Assembly: GCA_016722945.1 (NCBI GenBank)
Contig: JAEQMT010000059.1
Location: 1-64,000 of the forward strand
Length of the DNA stretch: 64,000 nucleotides
DNA from: Desulfofustis sp. PB-SRB1
GTDB taxonomy: Bacteria; Desulfobacterota; Desulfobulbia; Desulfobulbales; Desulfocapsaceae
Reading direction: 5' to 3'
Shown here: positions 27,480 to 36,390 of the stretch, piece by piece
How positions within the stretch are numbered: the first letter of the stretch is position 1
How the letters are laid out: the number at the start of each line of letters is the position of its first letter
The notes under the pieces: generated by a model
Seen by the model: the letters and a program-made list of their open reading frames with translations, nothing else
What the model was told of the DNA's origin: nothing
Database searches by the model: none
Program-made: the position numbers and the translations under genes

Positions 27480-27553
27480 GGGCGCATAGCTCAGCTGGCT
27501 AGAGCCACCGGCTCATAACCGGTCGGTCGTAGGTTCGAGTCCTACTGCGCCCA
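27480..27553 (+). tRNA. tRNA with CAU anticodon (elongator Met, or Ile2)
   Basis: A full cloverleaf: acceptor GGGCGCA pairs with TGCGCCC, D-stem GCTC/GAGC, anticodon stem ACCGG/CCGGT with loop CTCATAA (anticodon at 27514-27516), and T-arm GTAGG-TTCGAGT-CCTAC. The discriminator base is A and CCA is not encoded in full. Features such as the CTCATAA loop resemble elongator tRNA-Met. A lysidine-modified tRNA-Ile2 cannot be excluded from sequence alone. It is not an initiator, because the first base pair G-C is normal. Confidence 0.95.
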
Positions 27554-27693
27554 CCGCTGAGATCAATTGTCACCAAAAGAATGCCAGTACGACCACGGTT
27601 ACACTATCCAAGAAGAAAGCGGGAGGGGTGGCGACCACCACTCATAGATCGAACCCACCAGTCAGCGTCCAGGGTTCCTGGACGCCGGATTTC

Positions 27694-27727
27694 AAGGTGC
27701 ACCCACATGGGGTGTACCTTTTTTTTT
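27694..27727 (+). terminator. Rho-independent terminator after the tRNA
   Basis: AAGGTGCACCC (27694-27704) pairs with GGGTGTACCTT (27710-27720) around a 5-nt loop and runs into nine T residues. It ends the tRNA transcript about 140 nt after the gene, just before the Nif3-like gene. Confidence 0.88.
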
Positions 27728-27745
27728 GCCTGAAACCGGCCGCCC

Positions 27746-28585
27746 ATGACGCTCACCCTGCGCCACCTGCTCGACGCTCTTAATACCATCGCCCCCCAGC
27801 ATCTGGCCGAGCCCTGGGATAGTGTCGGCCTCATGGTGGGCAGCCTCGAACAACCAGTTTCATCGGTGCTGATCGGCCTCGACCCCACCACCCGTCTCAT
27901 TGACGAGGCCGTGGAAGTAGGCGCCGATGTGGTAATTACCCATCACCCGTTCCTGTTCAAGCCGCTGCGCACCATCGATCCGGCCACGCCGGTGGGACGA
28001 TTTCTGAGCACCGCCCTGCGTGGTGGTATTGCGGTGGTCGCCGCCCATACCAATCTGGACCGGACCAGTCCGGGGGTAAGCGACCGGCTTGCCGAACTGC
28101 TCGACCTGGAGCGTCTTGTTCCCCTGATTGCCGAGCCGGGCGCCGAGACATACGGATCCGGCCGCCTTGGCGAATATCCGCATGCCATCACCGGCACCGA
28201 CTTTATCACAAAGCTGACGACTCGCCTGCAACTGCCCGCCGTCTACCTTGCCGGTACCCTGCCGGAACGCATCGCCAAGGTTGCGGTATGCGGCGGCAGT
28301 GGCAGCGAATATGCGCCTGAGGCAAAACTGGCGGGAGCGGACTGCTTTGTCACCGCGGAAATAAAACATCATATCGGCTGCTGGGCGGTGGAATGCAATT
28401 TCTGCATCATCGACGCCACCCATTTTGCCACCGAACGACCCGCCGTCAGCCTTCTTGTTGAATTGTTGCAACACCATGCCAGCGCCCGCGCCTGGCCGCT
28501 CGTCATTGCCGAGTCACGGCGGGAGATTTCACCACTTACCCTTATGTATCACCCGGAAATATTGAAGAAAGGAGAGCAACCGTGA
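27746..28585 (+). CDS. Nif3-like dinuclear metal centre protein
   Basis: A member of the NIF3/YbgI family, which forms toroidal hexamers with two metals per subunit. The family is often annotated as GTP cyclohydrolase I type 2, but its true role is unsettled. Motifs include PWDSVGLMVG, the metal-binding THHPFLFKPL, VVAAHTNLDR and the C-terminal DATHFATERP. At 279 residues it is usual for the short form. It overlaps the next gene by 4 nt; this pair is conserved in many bacteria. Confidence 0.92.
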   Translation: MTLTLRHLLDALNTIAPQHLAEPWDSVGLMVGSLEQPVSSVLIGLDPTTRLIDEAVEVGADVVITHHPFLFKPLRTIDPATPVGRFLSTALRGGIAVVAAHTNLDRTSPGVSDRLAELLDLERLVPLIAEPGAETYGSGRLGEYPHAITGTDFITKLTTRLQLPAVYLAGTLPERIAKVAVCGGSGSEYAPEAKLAGADCFVTAEIKHHIGCWAVECNFCIIDATHFATERPAVSLLVELLQHHASARAWPLVIAESRREISPLTLMYHPEILKKGEQP

Positions 28586-29295
28586 ATGAGTTAGCCGCCC
28601 AGATTGTCGCCCTGCAGGTAATCGACCAGGAAATCGATCTGGTTGAAGATGAGATCAGCCAGGTGCAGACCGAGCTTGACCAGCGCATCGAGGCGCTGGC
28701 CGAACGCGAACAGCACATCGATTACCTGACCACCACCATAGATGAACTGGAAAAAGAGCGCCGTACCCTGGATGATGAAATGGTGGACAAGATCGCCCAT
28801 GTCAAGGAACGTCAGGCCAAGATGATGCAGGTCCAGACCAGCCGTGAGCAGACCGCCCTGTTGAAGGAAATCGAAGATGCGAAAAAGAACGTAAAGGAAA
28901 ACGAGGAAAAAATCGTCAGCATCATGGAGCAGTCGGAAACCCTGAGCGCCGAACTGAAAAGTGAAAAAAACCTGCTCAAAGGCGAACAAACCCTGGCCGA
29001 AGAAGAAAAAGACACGGTAAAAAAGAGCATTGAAAAACTTAACCGGAAAAAAAGGACCAGAAAGAATAAACGTGACAAGCAGGCCGAATCACTTCCCGCC
29101 GCCACCCTGCAAAAATATGAGGTGCTGCGCAAACGGCGCAACGGACTGGCGATTGTCAACGTGGTGCAAGGGGTCTGCCAGGGCTGCTTCATGAATCTGC
29201 CGCCTCAGCAATTCAATCTTCTGCTGCGCGGCGACAAAATCCTCGAGTGCCCGTCGTGCCAGCGTCTGCTCTATCATCAACCCATCGAGCATTAG
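28582..29295 (+). CDS. C4 zinc-ribbon coiled-coil protein (zf-RING_7/DUF164)
   Basis: A long antiparallel coiled coil (about residues 10-170, rich in Lys, Glu and Gln) is followed by a C-terminal zinc ribbon, CQGCFMNLPPQQFNLLLRG...CPSC. Family members are linked with Nif3-like proteins and proposed as chaperones or nucleic-acid-binding factors; the biochemical role is unsettled. Translation is coupled to the Nif3 gene. It ends just before the RNase P RNA gene. Confidence 0.9.
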   Translation: MNELAAQIVALQVIDQEIDLVEDEISQVQTELDQRIEALAEREQHIDYLTTTIDELEKERRTLDDEMVDKIAHVKERQAKMMQVQTSREQTALLKEIEDAKKNVKENEEKIVSIMEQSETLSAELKSEKNLLKGEQTLAEEEKDTVKKSIEKLNRKKRTRKNKRDKQAESLPAATLQKYEVLRKRRNGLAIVNVVQGVCQGCFMNLPPQQFNLLLRGDKILECPSCQRLLYHQPIEH

Positions 29296-29342
29296 ACAAT
29301 ATTTTTCTTTCAACTTGCCCCCACCTGTACTAAAAAGAAACT

Positions 29343-29692
29343 GGAGCGGGTACGTGATCGCTCCGGCCGCGAGCCGGGGAGGAAAGTCCGAACTCCACCG
29401 GGCAGGATGGTTCGTAACGCGAACGCCGGGCAACCGGGGGAAAGTGCCACAGAAAACAAACCGCCCGCCGACGGCGGGTAAGGGTGAAACGGCGAGGTAA
29501 GAGCTCACCGCTTCCATGGTGACATGGAAGGCAGGGTAAACCCCATCCGGAGCAAGACCAAATAGGGAGATGTTTGAGGGCGGCCCGTCCGATATCTCCG
29601 GGTAGGTCGCACGAGGTGCCGGGTGACCGGCATCCCAGATAAATGATCACACCCTGAAAAGGGAACAGAATTCGGCTTATAGCCCGCTCCTT
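29343..29692 (+). ncRNA. rnpB: RNase P RNA, bacterial class A
   Basis: The catalytic RNA that trims tRNA 5' ends. The 5' GGAGCGGG pairs with the 3' CCCGCTCC (P1). The conserved cores GAGGAAAGTCCGAACTCCA and GGGCAGGATGG (P3-P4 side) are present, with AGTGCCACAGAAAACAAACC, GGGTAAGGGTGAAACGGCG, the GAGCAAGACCAAATAGG segment and the 3' strand CAGAATTCGGCTTATAG. A run of T follows directly and serves as terminator. Confidence 0.97.
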
Positions 29693-29708
29693 TTTACGAC
29701 GCCATCAC
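29691..29708 (+). repeat. 18-nt sequence shared with 53476-53493
   Basis: TTTTTACGACGCCATCAC occurs here, overlapping the rnpB T-run, and identically downstream of the symporter terminator. The TTTTTACGA part resembles the outer end of the dispersed repeats (CTCGTAAAAAG inverted), so these may be solo ends of that family. Confidence 0.55.
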
Positions 29709-29751
29709 AATGCACTGTTCGATGTAAGGTTTCTTCAACTCCTCTGTTTTC

Positions 29752-30951
29752 GTGGAAATTTCCGCTGCCGCCATTATCGCCGCCGCCGGCTCCGGCACCC
29801 GCATGGGTGAGGCCGTCCCGAAGCAGTTTCTGGAAATCAACCAGAGACCGCTGCTGCTTTTTGCGATCGAGCCGTTTACCCGGTGCGCCTTCATCGACAC
29901 CATCATCGTCGTGGTGCCACCGGCCTGGGTTGACCAAACAACCCGGTGGCTCGCCACCTTGTCCACGGGCGATCGCACCATGATCGTCATCAGCGGCGGC
30001 AGCAGACGGCAGGATTCGGTGCGTGGTGGTCTTGCCCAGGTATCACCCAACCATGAGGTGGTCATTATCCATGACGGGGCACGCCCGCTGGTTACCCCTG
30101 CTTTGATCACCCGCTGTTATGATGCGGCCAGGCGCCATGGCGCCGCCATTGCCGCCCTGCCCGTCACCGACACCCTCAAACAGGCGGACAGCGGCGGGAC
30201 AATCAGGGCAACCATCGAGCGGGCCGGACTCTGGCGGGCGCAGACCCCGCAGGCCATGCAGACCGCTCTACTCAGACAGGCCGTTGCCCGATACAGTGAT
30301 GACGAGGTAACCGACGAGGCGGCCATGCTTGAAAAGGCAGGAATCAAGGCGGTCGTGGTCACTGGTGAATCAACCAATATCAAGGTAACCTACCCGGAGG
30401 ATCTGACCATGGTCGGCGCCATCCTGGCTCAATCTTCACCGGTGCATCAGCGTATCGGCCACGGCTTTGACGTCCATGCCCTGGTGAGCGGCAGAAAACT
30501 CATTCTGGGCGGAGTCGAGGTGGCGCACCATCTCGGCCTTGCTGGACACTCCGATGCGGACGTGGTATGTCATGCCCTGATCGATGCCATCCTCGGGGCT
30601 GCCGGCGAAGGCGATATCGGCACCCTTTTCCCCGACCACGACCCGGCCTACAAGGACGCCGATTCTCGTGAACTTTTGGCCAGGGTAGTGGATATCGTCC
30701 AGGAAAAACGGTGGCGCGTGGCCAACGCCGACATAACCATTGTCTGCCAGGCGCCACGCCTTGGCATGCATATCCCGGAGATGCGCCGGCTGATCGCCGC
30801 CGCATGCCGGGTTGCGCCGTCATCTGTAAACCTCAAGGCGACCACCACCGAGCGTCTGGGGTATACCGGCCGTGAGGAGGGCATCGCCTGCCATGCCGTG
30901 GTAATGATTGAATCCGCGGCAGCACCTCTAAACAGGAAAGCGTATGAATAG
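29752..30951 (+). CDS. ispDF: Bifunctional IspD/IspF isoprenoid enzyme
   Basis: Fusion of two steps of the MEP pathway. Residues 1-225 are MEP cytidylyltransferase (AAAGSGTRMGEAVPKQFL and HDGARPLV). Residues 230-399 are MECDP synthase (RIGHGFDVHALVSG, GHSDADVVCHALIDAILG, GDIGTLFPD). The IspDF fusion is known in several proteobacteria. The start is a GTG with a weak ribosome site, and the next Met is inside the IspD motif. It overlaps the PepT-like gene by 8 nt. Confidence 0.95.
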   Translation: MEISAAAIIAAAGSGTRMGEAVPKQFLEINQRPLLLFAIEPFTRCAFIDTIIVVVPPAWVDQTTRWLATLSTGDRTMIVISGGSRRQDSVRGGLAQVSPNHEVVIIHDGARPLVTPALITRCYDAARRHGAAIAALPVTDTLKQADSGGTIRATIERAGLWRAQTPQAMQTALLRQAVARYSDDEVTDEAAMLEKAGIKAVVVTGESTNIKVTYPEDLTMVGAILAQSSPVHQRIGHGFDVHALVSGRKLILGGVEVAHHLGLAGHSDADVVCHALIDAILGAAGEGDIGTLFPDHDPAYKDADSRELLARVVDIVQEKRWRVANADITIVCQAPRLGMHIPEMRRLIAAACRVAPSSVNLKATTTERLGYTGREEGIACHAVVMIESAAAPLNRKAYE

Positions 30952-32092
30952 TGAAATAAACCTTGAACGGCTTGCCGACACCTTTACCACCCTGTGCGAA
31001 ATCAGCAGCCCGTCACGGCATGAAAAAAAGGTGCGCGATTATCTGCGGCATGTCTTTACCGAACTGGGCGCGGACGAGATCGTCGAGGATGACTCCGCCC
31101 GCCAGACCGGTGCTGACTGCAACAACCTCATCGTTCGCTTTGCCGGCAGCCAGAAGGGTGAACCGCTGTTTTTCGCGTGTCACATGGACACCGTGCAGCC
31201 GGGCGACAATGTCGAAGTGGTGCGCACTGGCGATATCTTTACCAGCGCCGGTCAGACCATTCTCGGCGGTGACGACAAATCGGGCATCGCTCCGCTGATC
31301 GAACTGGTCCATATGCTCAAGGAACAGTCCCTGCCCCATGGTGACTTCGAGCTGGTATTTACCACCTGTGAGGAGATCGGGCTGCGCGGCGCCAAGGCCC
31401 TCAACCACCAGTTGTTACGTGCCCGTTATGGCTACGCCCTGGACTCCACCGGGATCGACAAGTTGATCATCGGGGCGCCGGCAGCCAATCGGTTTACCGT
31501 TACCGTACATGGTATCGCCGCCCATGCCGGGATGAATCCGGAAGAGGGAATCAGCGCGTTTGAGATGGCCGCCGAGGCCATTACCAACCTCACCCTGGGC
31601 AGAATCGATGAGGAATCCACCGCCAATCTGGGCGTCATGCAGGGCGGCACGGCCACCAACATCATCCCGGAACAACTGGTCATCCACGGGGAGGTGCGCT
31701 CTCATTCAGAAGATAAACTGGCCCGCTATACCGCCAACATAGAATCCGCCTTTACCGCCAGTGTGGCAGATCGGCGGAAAGACAACGGCGCTGGGGATGC
31801 GCCGCCGCGGGTTGAATTTCTGGTGGAGCCGGAATATCCCGCCATGCGCCTGCGGGAGACCGACCCGGTGGTGCAGCGGGCGATAACGGCTGCCCACAAG
31901 CTGGGCCGAGAGCTGCATAGGGAAATAGCCGGTGGCGGCAGCGATGCCAATATATTTAACGGATATGGGCTGTCCACCGCCATTCTCGCCACCGGTATGA
32001 GCAAGGTCCATTCCACCGACGAATGGGTGGACCTGCGGGATATGCGCCGGTTGACTGAAATGCTCATCGCCTTGGTATGCACTTCAGAGTGA
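30944..32092 (+). CDS. M20-family peptidase, PepT-like
   Basis: A zinc aminopeptidase of the M20B type. Metal ligands lie in FFACHMDTVQPGDN (His, Asp), ILGGDDKSG (bridging Asp), TCEEIGLRGAKAL (catalytic Glu pair), YALDSTG and a C-terminal HSTDEWVDL. The dimerisation domain starts near VTVHGIAAHAGMNPE. At 382 residues it is close to tripeptidase T and its relatives. It is coupled to ispDF and distinct from the M20D enzyme at 9.6 kb. Confidence 0.9.
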   Translation: MNSEINLERLADTFTTLCEISSPSRHEKKVRDYLRHVFTELGADEIVEDDSARQTGADCNNLIVRFAGSQKGEPLFFACHMDTVQPGDNVEVVRTGDIFTSAGQTILGGDDKSGIAPLIELVHMLKEQSLPHGDFELVFTTCEEIGLRGAKALNHQLLRARYGYALDSTGIDKLIIGAPAANRFTVTVHGIAAHAGMNPEEGISAFEMAAEAITNLTLGRIDEESTANLGVMQGGTATNIIPEQLVIHGEVRSHSEDKLARYTANIESAFTASVADRRKDNGAGDAPPRVEFLVEPEYPAMRLRETDPVVQRAITAAHKLGRELHREIAGGGSDANIFNGYGLSTAILATGMSKVHSTDEWVDLRDMRRLTEMLIALVCTSE

Positions 32093-32268
32093 TGAATTAC
32101 CAAGAGAGAACCCTGAACAATGAGAATGTCTATCCAAGCTCCAGGCGCGAGGAAACATGTACGGCAGGCATATCGCTGATATTGCCAGGATAAATTTTTC
32201 CGAGCAACGATGAAATTGGCCAAAAAGGCCATTTTGCAAGGTCCCCAAAACGCCGAATAGTACTGATA

Positions 32269-33681
32269 ATGCAACCTGCTCAACAATTAACCAGACCGAC
32301 GCATGAGTGCGGGGTCTGCGGCATCTGCAACCATGAAGATGCCGCCAAGCTCACCTACTTCGGGCTCTATGCCCTCCAGCATCGCGGCCAGGAAAGTGCC
32401 GGCATCGTCAGTTCGGACGGAGAAAAGGTGCGGATGCATAAGGATATGGGGCTTGTCCCGGAGGTGTTTTCCGAACAGAACCTGAGCGCCATCAGGGGCC
32501 AACTGGCCATCGGCCATGTGCGCTACTCCACCACCGGCGGCTCCACCATCGTAAACACCCAGCCGCTGCTGGTGACCCACAAGGGAAACACCCTGGCGGT
32601 AGCGCATAATGGAAATCTGACCAACTCCGTTACACTGAGGCACGAACTGGAGCAGAAAGGCTCTATATTTCAAACCGGCATGGACAGCGAGATCGTTCTG
32701 CACCTGATGGCGCGGGCCGCCGACCGCTCCCTCGATGAGGCGCTGGCAACGAGCTTCACCGAGCTCAAAGGCGCCTTCTCCATGCTGTTGATGACCCGCG
32801 AAAGCATCATTGCCGCCCGCGACCCGCACGGCTTTCGCCCCCTCTGCCTGGGCCGGCTCAACAATGGCGGGATAATCGTGGCTTCTGAGAGCTGCGCCCT
32901 GGACCTGATTGGGGCACACTACGAGCGCGATATCGAACCGGGTGAAATTCTCGTCTGCAGTGGCAACACCATGCGTTCCATCTTTCCCTGGCCGAAACAG
33001 CGCTCCAGTTTCTGTATCTTCGAGCAGGTCTATTTTGCCCGGCCCGACTCTGATATTTACGGCAGCAATGTCTATGAGATACGAAAGCGGATGGGCGCCA
33101 TTCTGGCAAAAGAGTGCCCCATTGACGGCGATTTCGTCATGCCCTTTCCCGATTCGGGCAATTACGCCGCCATCGGCTACTCACAAGCCTCGGGAATCCC
33201 CCTGGAATTCGGGGTGATCAGAAACCACTACGTGGGCCGCACCTTCATCCAGCCCACCCAATCCATGCGCGACTTCAACGTCCGGGTCAAACTCAACCCG
33301 GTACGCTCCTTTCTGATGGGCAAGCGGGCCATCATCGTGGAAGATTCAATCATTCGCGGCACCACCGGCAAGAGCCGCGTTCAGTCGCTGCGTGAAGCCG
33401 GTGCCGCCGAAGTACACATGGTGGTCAGCTGCCCGCCGACCAGACATCCCTGTTATTACGGTATTGATTTCCCCTCGCCCAAAGAACTCATCGCCACCGA
33501 CAAATCCATTAGGGAAATCGCCCGCTACCTGGGGCTTGATTCACTGCACTATCTCAGCCTGGAAGGGCTGGTGGAGGCCACCGGTAAATCGTTTCAGGAC
33601 TATTGCCTGGCCTGTTACAACGGTGACTATCCGATCACCCCGGATCTCTCGTTTCAAAAAGATGCCTTTGATCAGCCCTGA
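32269..33681 (+). CDS. purF: Amidophosphoribosyltransferase
   Basis: First committed step of purine synthesis: PRPP plus glutamine to phosphoribosylamine. A 13-residue propeptide precedes the nucleophile Cys14 (CGVCGICNHED), as in the Bacillus-type, self-processing enzymes. The glutaminase domain has LQHRGQESAG and GHVRYSTTG; the PRPP loop is IIVEDSIIRGTT. Cysteines in CPPTRHPCYYG and YCLACYNGDYP fit the [4Fe-4S] type. A small GGCC-A5-GGCC hairpin lies about 40 nt upstream of the start. Confidence 0.96.
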   Translation: MQPAQQLTRPTHECGVCGICNHEDAAKLTYFGLYALQHRGQESAGIVSSDGEKVRMHKDMGLVPEVFSEQNLSAIRGQLAIGHVRYSTTGGSTIVNTQPLLVTHKGNTLAVAHNGNLTNSVTLRHELEQKGSIFQTGMDSEIVLHLMARAADRSLDEALATSFTELKGAFSMLLMTRESIIAARDPHGFRPLCLGRLNNGGIIVASESCALDLIGAHYERDIEPGEILVCSGNTMRSIFPWPKQRSSFCIFEQVYFARPDSDIYGSNVYEIRKRMGAILAKECPIDGDFVMPFPDSGNYAAIGYSQASGIPLEFGVIRNHYVGRTFIQPTQSMRDFNVRVKLNPVRSFLMGKRAIIVEDSIIRGTTGKSRVQSLREAGAAEVHMVVSCPPTRHPCYYGIDFPSPKELIATDKSIREIARYLGLDSLHYLSLEGLVEATGKSFQDYCLACYNGDYPITPDLSFQKDAFDQP

Positions 33682-33708
33682 TTGAGCCGGCACCGCTGCA
33701 ATGGAGCC

Positions 33709-33927
33709 TTATTTGTCGCGCGGGTCACGCCCCGTTTCAAACATTTCAAACAGATCAAAAAAGAGACGGGCCACCGAACTGAAGTGAGTGACCGAGCCGG
33801 AGCCGGCGTATGCCTTGGTAAGCTCCAGCGCCCTGGCAAAGCTCTCCTGACTTTCTGAGGCAAGCGGATCTTTGAGGCATTCCACCAGCTTTACCCCCAC
33901 CTGGGAAGAAGTTTTCTGGTCTTTCAT
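33709..33927 (-). CDS. Hypothetical 72-residue protein
   Basis: A short helical protein containing LVECLKDPLASESQESFARA and a hydrophobic-charged end VARLFFDLFEMFETGRD. There is no signal peptide, cysteine or known motif. It is convergent to purF and lies downstream of the HEAT/cNMP gene on the same strand. The composition looks protein-like, but the ribosome site is weak, so it may or may not be translated. Function unknown. Confidence 0.45.
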   Translation of the reverse strand: MKDQKTSSQVGVKLVECLKDPLASESQESFARALELTKAYAGSGSVTHFSSVARLFFDLFEMFETGRDPRDK

Positions 33928-34028
33928 AAGGGTCTACAACTCAATCACATGTGGCAAAGGCGGTAAGATTTGCTGCATATTTTCCTCACAACTCGAGCTT
34001 GCGTGAAACTTCTCATTCTCAAGCTTAC

Positions 34029-36131
34029 CTACAAAATCTCAAGAGAGGTACACCGGTAGTCGGCCTTTTCCACCGGATTATACAATTTGATATAGAGATC
34101 GGCGGCCGCACCCATGTCGCCGCCCGCGCAGGCACCTGCAACGATACCGAAACAGGTGCGGATGGCGCCGTCAAACATCTCGATGGTGGAGATAGTTTGT
34201 CGTCTCAGCAGGGTTGAGAGAGTATATTCATCCGACTGCTCGAGACGCAGGCAATAGCCGCCCCTGGCCACCTGGCGATGCGTGGTCTGGAGGATGCCGT
34301 CGCCCTGTTCACCCGGCGTAGAAGAGAAGAGTTTGTCCGCCTGGATGACCACCGTTTCATCGACAGCTTTGCCCATACCCCCACCCCCATTGCCGGCCAG
34401 ATAAATTAAATAGGGAATAACATCGAGGGTGTTGAAATCATAGCGTACTTTCTGCATGCTCTCGGGGTGCTTGCGTGCCAATCCCAAAAAGGTGGTCTGC
34501 TCGAGGATGCGGCATTTTAGCTCGGTCTGCGCGCTGAGCGACACCGACCAGGATATACCCAGATCAAACCCCTCGCTGCCGATCAACTCACCTGACTGCA
34601 GGTTGTTCAAGGTGAAAACCCTGCTCTGATCATGCCGGTTGACAGCGGCGATGCCGCTGTCGATAAAGAAGAGATCGGTAACCATGTCTCCCTGCCTCAC
34701 CAGCAACTCGCCGGGCGCAAAAGAAACGGGACGCAGGGCGTCATAGAACTCATCCGCCTCCTTATCGCTCATATATTTGTAGAGGTTGCTCCAGGTCATG
34801 GCATGACGGGTGCGATCAACCAACAGCGGCCGGCCGGCAACCGCGGTTTCAGCGTTGCCTGCCTCCTCCTGCTCCGGCCCGGCCGCATCATCTGCCGCTT
34901 GCGGGAGAGAGGTCTGCTCAGGGGTGACGAATTCGCTTTCGATATGCGCCAGTGAGGCGACGGCGGCACGACCTACCGGATCGTCAGGACCGAACTTGAT
35001 GGTGCGCTCGGCGCCAATGCGACGCAATTCCAACAGGGTCTGTTCCCGGGGATACTCGGTGAGCACGGTACCGATTTTTGCAAGCAGCGCTTCATATACC
35101 TCGGAATCTTCGGGCAACTCAGCGGTACCCGTTTCCAACTCACCTTCCCCGGCCAATAAGATGCCCACACCCTGTCCCGCCAACTCTGCATCCAGATCCC
35201 CCAGAGCGGCTAAAAGCCGCGAGCGCCGCACCGATTCATCGCTGTTTTTGATGTACTCAAGAACCTCCTTCTGGACTCGCACATCACCATAATCGCTATA
35301 CGAGGAAACCGTTTCATAATGATCATCGGTGCCGAGATTGTTGATTATGGCAAGCATATTTCGAACGACAAACCAGGGTGGCTCATCGGCCAGGCTTTCA
35401 AGGACCGGAGGGACACAGGTTTCACCGAATTTGGGGATCAGGGCAAGCAGATGCAGCCGTTCCTCCCTGATCTCGCTGGCGATCAGTTTCCTTACCAGAA
35501 ATATCGCCGCCAGAGTGCCAAGACGGAGCAACAAATTCTCGAAGATAAGCCGGCCCTCGTCATCCTGCTCACAATAGTGGGCAAAAAACCGCTCCATGAC
35601 GTCAGGCGCTGCCAGCCGACTCCACATGCGGGCCACGGTGCCGGTCATGATGTTGCTTTTCAGACTTCGCCTGGAAACAACCTGCTCAAGAGCGGCGAGC
35701 GGTTCCAGCAGTTCCTCCCACTGCTCCCGGTCAATCATCGTCAGCAGGCAGCGCTGATACTGCATGCAGACAAATTCAAACCCGCTGACAAACTCCTTTT
35801 CCTGGCGCAGCCAATTGGTAAGAATGGCTACCAGGGGGGCACGCAGTTCATCAATTCTGAGTTCATGAGATCTTTCACAGATCAGCGACACCACCACCAG
35901 GGCCCGCTCCCTGATCACCCGGTCGTCGATGCACAAACTCTTGCCCAGGGCCGCCAGAAGTTTATCGGTGGTGTCGTGGTCCTGGGCCTCATAGCGGGCA
36001 AAAAAATAATCCGGCAGTTCCGCCGAAAGCTGAGCATCTATGAGCAGGGCGGGGCGCCCGTTTATAAATGGCGCTGCCGCCTGGTGAATCCATGCCGCCT
36101 CAGCGTGGCTGCCGGTTTGCTCCGTTATCAT
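34029..36131 (-). CDS. HEAT-like repeat protein with cyclic nucleotide-binding domain
   Basis: A 700-residue soluble protein. The first 400 residues are helical pairs like HEAT repeats (VRKLIASEIREERLHLLALIP and VLEYIKNSDESVRRSRLLAAL). Around 440-560 there is a cNMP-binding fold: FAPGELLVRQGDMVTDLFFI followed by LQSGELIGSEGF. The Arg of the phosphate cassette is not obvious, so ligand binding is uncertain. The last 120 residues are of unknown type. It stands opposite the HD-GYP gene group, suggesting a shared signalling role. Confidence 0.75.
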   Translation of the reverse strand: MITEQTGSHAEAAWIHQAAAPFINGRPALLIDAQLSAELPDYFFARYEAQDHDTTDKLLAALGKSLCIDDRVIRERALVVVSLICERSHELRIDELRAPLVAILTNWLRQEKEFVSGFEFVCMQYQRCLLTMIDREQWEELLEPLAALEQVVSRRSLKSNIMTGTVARMWSRLAAPDVMERFFAHYCEQDDEGRLIFENLLLRLGTLAAIFLVRKLIASEIREERLHLLALIPKFGETCVPPVLESLADEPPWFVVRNMLAIINNLGTDDHYETVSSYSDYGDVRVQKEVLEYIKNSDESVRRSRLLAALGDLDAELAGQGVGILLAGEGELETGTAELPEDSEVYEALLAKIGTVLTEYPREQTLLELRRIGAERTIKFGPDDPVGRAAVASLAHIESEFVTPEQTSLPQAADDAAGPEQEEAGNAETAVAGRPLLVDRTRHAMTWSNLYKYMSDKEADEFYDALRPVSFAPGELLVRQGDMVTDLFFIDSGIAAVNRHDQSRVFTLNNLQSGELIGSEGFDLGISWSVSLSAQTELKCRILEQTTFLGLARKHPESMQKVRYDFNTLDVIPYLIYLAGNGGGGMGKAVDETVVIQADKLFSSTPGEQGDGILQTTHRQVARGGYCLRLEQSDEYTLSTLLRRQTISTIEMFDGAIRTCFGIVAGACAGGDMGAAADLYIKLYNPVEKADYRCTSLEIL

Positions 36132-36280
36132 TTACCACCCACCTCCGTCCATGTACCCTGATCGATGTTCATTGTTTCCATGAAAACAGCATTTTTGTCT
36201 AATTTTGGAGACATTTACGTCCCTGCCAATCTGATTTGCGCAAGGACTCACGCCCTCTTCTTACCAATACTACTATTTGT

Positions 36281-36310
36281 TTGACATTTCAATTTGCCAT
36301 CATGTACTCT
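36281..36310 (+). promoter_or_regulatory. Possible sigma70-type promoter of the HD-GYP gene group
   Basis: A consensus TTGACA at 36281-36286 is followed after 18 nt by TACTCT at 36305-36310, a weak -10. It lies about 80 bp upstream of the first plus-strand gene in the divergent region with the HEAT/cNMP gene. The -35 is perfect and the -10 poor, so an activator may be needed, if this is a promoter at all. Confidence 0.4.
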
Positions 36311-36390
36311 TTTTTTGTGCGCTCCGCATCTCACCAATAATCCGCGTAATATTGACCAGGAACCTTTATTTCAGCGGAAGTTATCATGAG

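Noticed and set aside
32210-32240. A terminator upstream of purF
   Set aside because: The GGCC-A5-GGCC hairpin has only about five pairs with a weak ATTTT tail, too little to call.
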